The notes beneath the pieces were generated by a model that made no database searches, was not told the DNA's origin, and saw nothing but the letters and a program-made list of their open reading frames with translations. A DNA stretch of 64,000 bases from Streptomyces sp. CB01201 (GTDB taxonomy: Bacteria; Actinomycetota; Actinomycetes; Streptomycetales; Streptomycetaceae): positions 310,001 to 374,000 of the forward strand of contig NZ_NNBJ01000007.1 of the NCBI RefSeq assembly GCF_002803085.1, in the 5' to 3' direction. This document shows positions 25,258 to 34,150 of this stretch, in pieces (the stretch's first letter is position 1; each line of letters starts with the position of its first letter). Position numbers and translations under genes: made by a program.

Positions 25258-26784
25258 CTAGATGTCCCGGAAGATCTCGATCTGCGCACCCACCGAGTTG
25301 AGCCGCTCGGCCAGGTCCTCGTAGCCGCGGTTGATGACGTACACATTGCGCAGCACGGACGTGCCCTCGGCGGCCATCATGGCGAGGAGGACCACCACCG
25401 CGGGGCGCAGGGCCGGGGGGCACATCATTTCGGCGGCGCGCCAGCGGGTCGGACCCTCCACCAGAACCCGGTGCGGGTCGAGGAGTTGGAGGCGGCCGCC
25501 GAGGCGGTTGAGGTCCGTGAGGTAGATCGCGCGGTTGTCGTACACCCAGTCGTGGATGAGCGTCTGGCCCTGGGCCACCGCCGCGATCGCCGCGAAGAAC
25601 GGCACGTTGTCGATGTTGAGGCCGGGGAACGGCATCGGGTGGATCTTGTCGATGGGCGCCTCCAGCTTGGAGGGGCGCACGGTGAGGTCGATCAGCCGGG
25701 TGCGGCCGTTGTCGGCGGCGTACTCGGCGGTGCGGTCGTGGTCCAGGCCCATCTCCTCCAGGACCGCGAGCTCGATCTCCAGGAACTCCACCGGCACCCG
25801 ACGGATCGTCAGCTCGGACTCGGTGACGACGGCCGCGGCGAGCAGGCTCATCGCCTCGACCGGGTCCTCGGAGGGCGAGTAGTCGACGTCGACGTCGATG
25901 TCGGCCATGCCGTGCACGGTCAGGGTGGTCGTGCCGATGCCCTCGACCTTGACGCCGAGCGCCTCCAGGAAGAAGCACAGGTCCTGGACCATGTAGTTGG
26001 AGGAGGCGTTGCGGATGACGGTGACGCCGTCGTTGCGGGCGGCGGCGAGCAGCGCGTTCTCGGTGACGGTGTCGCCGCGTTCGGTCAGCACGATCGGGCG
26101 GTCGGGCGCGGTGCGCGACACCTCGGCGTGGTAGATCCCCTCGGTCGCCGTGATGTCCAGGCCGAACCGGCGCAGCGCGATCATGTGCGGCTCGATGGTG
26201 CGGGTGCCGAGGTCGCAGCCGCCGGCGTACGGCAGCCGGAAGCGGTCCATGCGGTGCAGCAGCGGGCCGAGGAACATGATGATGGAGCGGGTGCGGCGGG
26301 CGGCCGCGGCGTCCATGGCGTCCAGGTCGAGTTGGGCCGGCGGCACGATCTCCAGGTCGATGCCCTCGTTGATCCAACGGGTGCGCACGCCAATGGAGTT
26401 GAGGACTTCGAGGAGGCGGTAGACCTCTTCGATGCGGGCCACCCGGCGCAGCACGGTCCGGCCCTTGTTGAGCAGCGAGCCGCAGAGCAGCGCGACACAG
26501 GCGTTCTTGCTCGTCTTGACGTCGATCGAGCCGGAGAGACGGCGGCCGCCCACGACCCGCAGGTGCATGGGGCCGGAGTATCCGAGCGAGACGATTTCGC
26601 TGTCGAGCGCTTCCCCGATGCGCGCGATCATCTCAAGGCTGATGTTCTGGTTCCCCCGCTCGATGCGGTTCACGGCGCTCTGGCTGGTGCCCAGAGCCTC
26701 GGCCAACTGCGTCTGTGTCCAGCCCCGGTGCTGCCGGGCGTCACGGATGAGCTTGCCGATGCGTACGAGGTAGTCGTCTGCCAT
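25258..26784 (-). CDS. murA: UDP-N-acetylglucosamine 1-carboxyvinyltransferase fused to an N-terminal XRE helix-turn-helix
   Basis: A 508-residue fusion. Residues 5-62 form an XRE DNA-binding domain (IRDARQHRGWTQTQLAEALG, TSQSAVNRIERGNQNIS). The rest is a MurA/EPSP-synthase fold that adds enolpyruvate to UDP-GlcNAc in peptidoglycan synthesis. The substrate-binding Lys-Asn (KTSKNACVALL) and the catalytic Cys loop (YAGGCDLGTRTIEPH, usual form GGCAIGARPVDLH) are present, as is the C-terminal NRGYEDLAERL. Typical MurA is about 420-450 residues, so the HTH accounts for the excess. It resembles the second MurA of Streptomyces (SCO5998-like). Leader is very short. An inverted repeat sits 11 bp before the ATG. 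Confidence 0.9.
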   Translation of the reverse strand: MADDYLVRIGKLIRDARQHRGWTQTQLAEALGTSQSAVNRIERGNQNISLEMIARIGEALDSEIVSLGYSGPMHLRVVGGRRLSGSIDVKTSKNACVALLCGSLLNKGRTVLRRVARIEEVYRLLEVLNSIGVRTRWINEGIDLEIVPPAQLDLDAMDAAAARRTRSIIMFLGPLLHRMDRFRLPYAGGCDLGTRTIEPHMIALRRFGLDITATEGIYHAEVSRTAPDRPIVLTERGDTVTENALLAAARNDGVTVIRNASSNYMVQDLCFFLEALGVKVEGIGTTTLTVHGMADIDVDVDYSPSEDPVEAMSLLAAAVVTESELTIRRVPVEFLEIELAVLEEMGLDHDRTAEYAADNGRTRLIDLTVRPSKLEAPIDKIHPMPFPGLNIDNVPFFAAIAAVAQGQTLIHDWVYDNRAIYLTDLNRLGGRLQLLDPHRVLVEGPTRWRAAEMMCPPALRPAVVVLLAMMAAEGTSVLRNVYVINRGYEDLAERLNSVGAQIEIFRDI

Positions 26785-26794
26785 AGGGGCAGGT

Positions 26795-26812
26795 TATCTC
26801 AGATATGAGATG
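26795..26812. promoter_or_regulatory. Operator-like inverted repeat TATCTC-N6-GAGAT in the murA leader
   Basis: TATCTCAGATATGAGATG contains the perfect arms ATCTCA/TGAGAT around GATA. It ends 11 bp before the murA ATG and probably overlaps the -10 region. The same half-sites and spacing recur at 28913-28930 upstream of acnA. The XRE domain of this MurA is a natural candidate binder, but this is a hypothesis. Confidence 0.55.
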
Positions 26813-27059
26813 ACGCTCGCGTCCAGGTGGGCCAACGGGGTGAAGAACCGTCAACTCCGATCCTGCGATTTCCCTCCGGTGGCCGCAAACGGAAGGGGTC
26901 CATCCGTGGATGAGGATGTTCCGGCCGCCGGGCGTGTCGCTCAGGGGGCCGGCCCCCCGCGTCCGGCCTTCGCACACGAACCCGCGCCGGGTGAGTCGGC
27001 TCCTGCGCGGGCGCATCCGAAGGCGCGGGGCGGCCGCGCCTGCCCGGGTGAATCCGGCG
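26813..27059. other. Intergenic region upstream of murA, no gene recognised
   Basis: GC-rich intergenic sequence between the murA operator-like repeat and the tandem array. Long open frames exist on both strands but show no family resemblance and run into the repeat array. I see no hairpin or box that stands out. Confidence 0.5.
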
Positions 27060-27552
27060 CCCCGGGAAGGCGGCCGGTGGCTTGGATGAACCAAGCACCC
27101 CGGGACGGCCGCCTGTGGCTCGGGCGGATCCCGTACCCCGCGACGGCGGCCTGTGGCTCGGATGAACCAAGCACCCCGGGACGGCCGCCTGTGGCTCGGG
27201 CGGATCCCGTACCCCGCGACGGCGGCCTGTGGCTCGGATGAACCAAGCACCCCGGGACGGCGGCCCGTCGCTCGGGCGGATCCCGTACCCCGGGACGGCG
27301 GCCTGTGGCTCGGGCGGATCCCGTACCCCGCGACGGCGGCCGTGGCTCGGGTGAACCAAGCACCCCGGGACGGCGGCCCGTCGCTCGGGCGGATCCCGTA
27401 CCCCGGGACGGCCGCCCGTCGCTGGGGCGGATCCCGTACCCCGGGACGGCGGCCCGTCGCTCGGGCGGATCCCGTACCCCGGGACGGCCGCCCGTCGCTC
27501 GGGCGGATCCCGTACCCCGGGACGGCCGCCCGTCGCTCGGGCGGATCCCGCA
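27060..27552. repeat. Tandem array of thirteen 38-bp units
   Basis: Twelve 38-bp units and one 37-bp unit run head to tail without spacers from 27060 to 27552. Each begins CCCCGGGACGGC or CCCCGCGACGGC. Two tail types exist: A ends GGGCGGATCCCGTA and B ends GGATGAACCAAGCA. Units 1, 3, 5 and 8 are type B. The last five units (27363-27552) are all type A and nearly identical. Unit junctions carry the imperfect palindrome CCGTACCCCGGGACGG. Because 38 is not a multiple of 3, the array is open in several frames as 38-residue periodic peptides, which I regard as non-coding. It lies between murA and the epimerase gene. Confidence 0.92.
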
Positions 27553-27600
27553 GCCCGGGACGGATGGCCACCCCCTACCCCCCGCTCCCTCGCATGCTCG

Positions 27601-28587
27601 TCAGCCCAGCGCTTCCAGCAGTTCGCGTTCGCGCTCGCGGCTCAGGCCGGTCCGGCGGGGCCGGGTCAGGCCCTCTTCCCGCTCCCAGTGCAGGGTGTCC
27701 GCGAGGAGTTGCTCCCGGGGCCGGTGCCGCAGACCGGCCGCCCGCGCGGCGGTGTCGTCGCGGGCGCTGAAGCCGGCCCAGTCCGGGTCCGCCACCCACT
27801 GTGCGAGCGACTCGGGGCCCATGGCCTGGACCACCTTTCGGCCGAGCAGCCAGTCGTCGTCGGCCGCCACCACCGGGCCGGTGTGGCCGCCGGTCTCCCG
27901 CGCCAGCGCGATCCACTTCCCGAGCGGCAGGACCGGTCCGACCGCGTTGTAGATGCCGGTCGTTCGCCCCTGCGCACAGTCGAGCAGCCAGGCCGCGAGG
28001 TCCCGCACATCGACGAACTGGGTCCCCACGCCCTGGGAGGCCGGCACGAGCAGCGGAGCCTCGGGCTCGCGGGCCGCGCGGGCGACCCAGTACCCCGAGC
28101 GGTCCGTGTGGTCGCCGGGGCCGCCGATCAGCCCCGGCCGCACGACGAGGAGCCGGTCGTCCACCGCGGCCGCCGATGCCTCCTCGCAGGCCACCTTGGC
28201 CTCCCCGAACAGCGTGTGGTCGACCTCGTCCAACTCGGTCGCCGGAAGCAGTTCCGCCGACTCGTCCGCGTCGAGCCGTCCGTGCGAGGCGTACGCGCTG
28301 ACCGACGACACGTACGTCCAGTGGGCCGCCCGCCCGCCGAGCGCCGCGAGTGCGGCCCGGACGAAGCCGGGTTGCGACGACAGCTCGACCACCGCGTCCC
28401 AGTCCCGCCCCCTCAGGCCCTCGTACGCCGCCGGGTCGCGCCGGTCCGCGACGACCAGCTCCGCGCCCTCGGCCACCCTTCCGCTCTCGCCGCGGGCCAG
28501 GCAGGTCACCCGGTGCCCGCGAGCCAGCGCCTGCCGCGAGAACTCGCGGCCCACCCATGCCGTTCCGCCCAATACCAAGATCTCCAT
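27601..28587 (-). CDS. NAD(P)-dependent epimerase/reductase (extended SDR family)
   Basis: A 328-residue Rossmann protein. The N terminus MEILVLGGTAWVGREFSRQAL is an extended-SDR nucleotide-binding GGTxxxG motif. YVSSVSAYASHG follows in mid-domain, and there is no clear YxxxK in the usual place. Later sections VVRPGLIGGPGDHTDRSGYW and GVGTQFVDVRDLAAWLL are typical of NAD-dependent epimerases/reductases of unknown substrate. ATG at 28587 is chosen because family similarity begins there, although the frame is open further upstream. The substrate cannot be read from the sequence. It stands alone between the repeat array and the acnA promoter. Confidence 0.8.
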   Translation of the reverse strand: MEILVLGGTAWVGREFSRQALARGHRVTCLARGESGRVAEGAELVVADRRDPAAYEGLRGRDWDAVVELSSQPGFVRAALAALGGRAAHWTYVSSVSAYASHGRLDADESAELLPATELDEVDHTLFGEAKVACEEASAAAVDDRLLVVRPGLIGGPGDHTDRSGYWVARAAREPEAPLLVPASQGVGTQFVDVRDLAAWLLDCAQGRTTGIYNAVGPVLPLGKWIALARETGGHTGPVVAADDDWLLGRKVVQAMGPESLAQWVADPDWAGFSARDDTAARAAGLRHRPREQLLADTLHWEREEGLTRPRRTGLSRERERELLEALG

Positions 28588-28912
28588 CGGCCCACCCAAA
28601 CACGGACCGCGGGGGTGTGCGGCCTTGCTTAGCCGTGGGCAGAGCGGCACCCGCCCACGCGTTGCCCGCCGGCCTCCGCGGGCGCCGCACCGGTGCGCGG
28701 ACCTGTTCCTGTCCGGGGACCCGCTCGCCACCCGGCACGGGGCGGCGGCGGGCGGGATCTGAGCGGTCGGGCGGGGTCTGAGCGGTCGGGCGGTCTTCGG
28801 CGCGGAGGCCGAGCAGCCGTCGCCGTGCCGTGGCGGCCGTCAACCCGATGCGGGACATCACGAGGCATCGCGGGCGCCCGCGCATGACCCACCGGCGGCC
28901 ATGTACTAGAGT
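28588..28912. other. Intergenic region upstream of the epimerase gene, no gene recognised
   Basis: GC-rich divergent intergenic sequence. It has a repeated motif GAGCGGTCGGGCGG(G/T) around 28758-28792. No ORF with family resemblance was found. The promoter for the epimerase should lie here but I cannot define it. Confidence 0.5.
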
Positions 28913-28930
28913 TATCTCGACATCGAGATA
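28913..28930. promoter_or_regulatory. Perfect inverted repeat TATCTCGA-CA-TCGAGATA upstream of acnA
   Basis: An exact 8-2-8 palindrome, 128 bp before the acnA GTG. MarR/PecS-type regulators bind sites of this form, and TamR is reported to control the aconitase gene of S. coelicolor, so a TamR-like site is possible. The outer arms TATCTC...GAGATA also match the murA leader repeat at 26795-26812. Confidence 0.65.
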
Positions 28931-28960
28931 TCTACCGGGGCGCACCGCAGCCGACGCTCG

Positions 28961-28990
28961 GTAAGGTCTACCTAACTTAGCCTTACCTCA
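28961..28990. promoter_or_regulatory. Iron-box-like element(s) upstream of acnA
   Basis: CTAACTTAGCCTTACCTCA (28972-28990) matches the iron-box consensus at 14 of 19 positions. An overlapping partial element, TAAGGTCTACCTAA, lies at 28962-28975. They sit 68-96 bp before the start. Weaker than the boxes in the siderophore region, but the arrangement resembles the double box before the NRPS. Confidence 0.55.
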
Positions 28991-29057
28991 GCGGATCGAC
29001 AACATGTCGTGGCGGCAGGATTGTGGTGGAACGCGCACACTTATGAAGGAGACTGTC

Positions 29058-31772
<2,715 letters not shown>

Positions 31773-31795
31773 GCGGCACCGGCACCAGGAACGAC

Positions 31796-31834
31796 GGCAG
31801 GGCCGCACCTCCCTCACGGAGGTGCGGCCCTGCC
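31796..31834. terminator. Bidirectional terminator between acnA and the first FG-GAP gene
   Basis: A perfect 17-bp stem (31796-31812 with 31818-31834) with loop CTCAC. It lies between converging genes. Its outer sequence GGCAGGGCCGCAC is repeated at 32992, where it ends the second FG-GAP gene. Confidence 0.88.
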
Positions 31835-31859
31835 GCTTGTGTGCTCGCGTGCCCGAGTG

Positions 31860-32795
31860 TCAGGACGTCATCAGGCGGTAGATGTCGTAGCCGTAGCCGA
31901 TCTGCACCCGCGCCTGGTACGGGGCCGCCGCGTTGCCGGTGCCCCTGTACAGCCAGAGGTTGCCGTTGGGCTCGCGGGCGATGAGGTCGGTCTTCCCGTC
32001 CAGGTCCACGTCGCCGCTGGAGACCAGCGTGTCGAACATGTTCCAGCCCGCACCGATCCTGGTCCGGGGGGCGAAGGGCGCGTTGTAGTTGCCGGTGCCC
32101 TTGTAGAACCACAGCACGCCGGCCGTGTCGCGGGCCACGATGTCGGCCTTGCCGTCGCCGTCCAGGTCGCCCTTGCCGGCCAGTTGCGTATACGCGTCCC
32201 AGCCGGCGCCCACCTTGATGCGGCTGGTGACGGTGCCGTCGCCGTAGCCGAGGTACAGCCACAGGACGCCCGTCGCGTCGCGCGCGATGATGTCGTAGCC
32301 CTGGGCGCCGCCGAGGTTGCCGGGGGAGAGCACCTTGTCGTAGATGTTCCAGCCGCCGCCGATCGGCTTGTCGGTGTTGGCGTCGGGCCAGAAGTGCAGG
32401 TCCCCGGCGGGGCTCCACTGCCATTCCCCGTCGATGTACCCGTCCGCGTCGTTGTCGACGTACGCGTCGTTGGACAGGTTCGCGAGAGTGCCCTCGACCG
32501 CCTCGCGCGGGGTCAGGCCGCCGGTGCCGTTCGGGCCGTACAGCCAGCCCTGGTTGGCGTTGTCCACCCCGAGCAGGGGGAAGACCGGGTTCGCGGCATT
32601 GGTGGGAGTGGCGGCGGCCTTCGCGGCGGAGTTCCGGGCCGTCGGCACGTGCTTCGTGGTCGGGGGCAGGTGGCCCCAGGTCCCGGTGTCGGCCGAGGCC
32701 GCGCCGGCGCTCACGGCGACGAGGGCGCAGGCGATGGCCGCCACGGCGCAGCGGGACAACGATGTGCCGCTCTTACGGCAGTTGAATCTGGCCAC
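31860..32795 (-). CDS. Secreted FG-GAP/VCBS repeat protein, copy 1
   Basis: A 311-residue exported protein. GTG at 32795 with ribosome binding site CAGGAG. Signal peptide about residues 1-36 (hydrophobic AVAAIACALVAVSAGAASA). The mature part has an acidic loop DNDADGYIDGEW, followed by three or four FG-GAP/VCBS blades with Ca-binding-like DLDGDGKAD and DVDLDGKTD and WLYLGYGDG / WFYKGTGNY / WLYRGTGNA strands, the pattern of a bacterial beta-propeller. The ligand is unknown. It is a paralogue of the next gene, with the two copies sharing order, motifs, promoter and terminator. Confidence 0.82.
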   Translation of the reverse strand: MARFNCRKSGTSLSRCAVAAIACALVAVSAGAASADTGTWGHLPPTTKHVPTARNSAAKAAATPTNAANPVFPLLGVDNANQGWLYGPNGTGGLTPREAVEGTLANLSNDAYVDNDADGYIDGEWQWSPAGDLHFWPDANTDKPIGGGWNIYDKVLSPGNLGGAQGYDIIARDATGVLWLYLGYGDGTVTSRIKVGAGWDAYTQLAGKGDLDGDGKADIVARDTAGVLWFYKGTGNYNAPFAPRTRIGAGWNMFDTLVSSGDVDLDGKTDLIAREPNGNLWLYRGTGNAAAPYQARVQIGYGYDIYRLMTS

Positions 32796-32871
32796 GTATC
32801 GCTCCTGATGTCGGTGACAGTGGCGCGGGCGGGATGTCGGAGGACTGACGAGACGTCCAGCATCCCGCCGC

Positions 32872-32900
32872 GATAGTTCCACCGCATCTTTACATGTCAA
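32872..32900 (-). promoter_or_regulatory. Promoter of FG-GAP copy 1
   Basis: On the minus strand TTGACA (32895-32900) is followed 16-17 bp later by AACTATC (32872-32878), a plausible housekeeping -35/-10 pair. The surrounding block of about 33 bp is almost identical to that upstream of copy 2. Confidence 0.65.
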
Positions 32901-32991
32901 CTTGTTTGGTATGGGCGGAAGATGGGATTTTCCCCTCCCTCCAACGAGTGGACTTTCGCCGCGAGGAGGCGGCGCCGCGACCACGAACGAC

Positions 32992-33031
32992 GGCAGGGCC
33001 GCACCCCCCTTCCGGGGAGTGCGGCCCTGCC
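32992..33031. terminator. Terminator of FG-GAP copy 2
   Basis: GGCAGGGCCGCAC...GTGCGGCCCTGCC forms a stem of about 17 bp with one mismatch. It is the counterpart of the hairpin at 31796-31834 and lies just after the copy 2 stop. Confidence 0.8.
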
Positions 33032-33048
33032 GCTCGCGTGCCCGTGTG

Positions 33049-33990
33049 TCAGGACGTCATCAGGCGGTAGGCGTCGTAGCCGTAGCCGATCTTGACGCGC
33101 GACTGGTACGGGGCGGCCGCGTTGCCGGTGCCCTTGTACAGCCAGAGGTTGCCGTTCGGCTCGCGGGCGATGAGGTCGGTCTTCCCGTCCAGGTCCACGT
33201 CGCCGGTGGAGACCAGCGTGTTGTACGCGTTCCAGCCGGAGCCGATCCTGGTGCGCCCCGCGAAGGGTGCGCTGTAGCTGCCGGTGCCCTTGTAGAACCA
33301 CAGCACGCCGGCCTTGTCGCGGGCCACGATGTCGGCCTTGCCGTCACCGTCCAGGTCGCCCTTGCCCGCGATCTGGGTGTACGCGTCCCAGCCGGCGCCG
33401 ACCTTGATGCGGCTGGCCACGGTGCCGTTGCCGTAGCCGAGGTACAGCCACAGGACACCCGCCTTGTCGCGCGCGATGATGTCGTAGCCCTGGGCGCCGG
33501 CGAGGTTGCCGGGGGAGAACACCTTGTCGTAGATGTTCCAGCCGCCGCCGATCGGCTTGCCGGTGTCGGGGGTGGACTCGCTGAAGTAGCGCATGTCCCC
33601 GGCGCCGTTCCACTGCCACTCGCCGTCGATCTCGCCGTCGGCGTTGTCGTCGACGAACGTGTCGTTGGCGAGGTACGGGAAGGAGGCGACGAACGAGCGC
33701 GCACTCAGACCGCCGGTGCCGTTCGGGCCGTAGACCCAGCCGGCGTTCGCGTTGTCGACGGCGAACAGCGCGAAGATCGGGTTCGCGGCGTTGCCGGGCG
33801 TTGCCGCGGGGGCCGCTGCGGCGAAGTTCCTCGCCTTGGGGGCGTGCTTCGGTGCCGCGGGCGTGTGGCCCGGGTAGACACCGTCGGCCGAGGCCGCGCC
33901 GGCGCTGACGCCGACGAGGGCGGCGGCTATCGCCGCCACGGCGAGGCGGGAGAGCGCCTTGCCGGTCTTACGGCCACTGAAGTTGGCCAC
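33049..33990 (-). CDS. Secreted FG-GAP/VCBS repeat protein, copy 2
   Basis: A 313-residue paralogue of the neighbouring protein. GTG at 33990. Signal peptide about 1-35 ending AGAASADG. It has the acidic loop DDNADGEIDGEW and the same FG-GAP blades (WLYLGYGNG, DLDGDGKAD, WFYKGTGSY, DVDLDGKTD, WLYKGTGNA) and the same C terminus YRLMTS. Differences from copy 1 cluster in the region after the signal peptide and around the EW loop. Function unknown. The domain is often a carbohydrate- or surface-binding propeller, which would fit the flanking alpha-mannosidase gene. Confidence 0.82.
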   Translation of the reverse strand: MANFSGRKTGKALSRLAVAAIAAALVGVSAGAASADGVYPGHTPAAPKHAPKARNFAAAAPAATPGNAANPIFALFAVDNANAGWVYGPNGTGGLSARSFVASFPYLANDTFVDDNADGEIDGEWQWNGAGDMRYFSESTPDTGKPIGGGWNIYDKVFSPGNLAGAQGYDIIARDKAGVLWLYLGYGNGTVASRIKVGAGWDAYTQIAGKGDLDGDGKADIVARDKAGVLWFYKGTGSYSAPFAGRTRIGSGWNAYNTLVSTGDVDLDGKTDLIAREPNGNLWLYKGTGNAAAPYQSRVKIGYGYDAYRLMTS

Positions 33991-34065
33991 GTAGTGCTCC
34001 TGTTGTGATGGTGAGGCCACGATCGGGATGCCGGGCGACTCATGAGCCGTCCGGCATCCCGCCGT

Positions 34066-34094
34066 GATAGTTCCACCGCATCTTTACATGTCAA
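34066..34094 (-). promoter_or_regulatory. Promoter of FG-GAP copy 2
   Basis: Minus-strand TTGACA at 34089-34094 and AACTATC at 34066-34072 with the same 16-17 bp spacing and flanks as copy 1. Confidence 0.65.
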
Positions 34095-34150
34095 CTCGCA
34101 TGGAATGCCGCGGAGATGAGCACCGTCGGGTCGATACCGGTCAAAACCGG

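Larger units (their letters stand above)
31796..34094. repeat. Tandem gene duplication (terminator + CDS + promoter)
   Basis: Two direct repeats of about 1.1 kb: 31796-32900 and 32992-34094. Each unit holds, in the same order, the GGCAGGGCCGCAC hairpin, the FG-GAP gene and a conserved promoter block (GATAGTTCCACCGCATCTTT then ACATGTCAACT). Conservation of the non-coding ends shows that a complete transcription unit was copied. Confidence 0.8.

Noticed and set aside
27060..27552. CRISPR array
   Set aside because: Units are contiguous with no unique spacers, and no cas genes are nearby.
26741..27770. Periodic open frames on both strands across the 38-bp array
   Set aside because: They arise because the repeat lacks stop codons in several frames. 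There is no ribosome binding site or non-repeat coding part, and a 38-bp unit would shift frame with each copy.
29004..29057. Longer N terminus for aconitase
   Set aside because: The extra 18 residues have no ribosome binding site and exceed the family N terminus. GTG 29058 follows GAAGGAGA.
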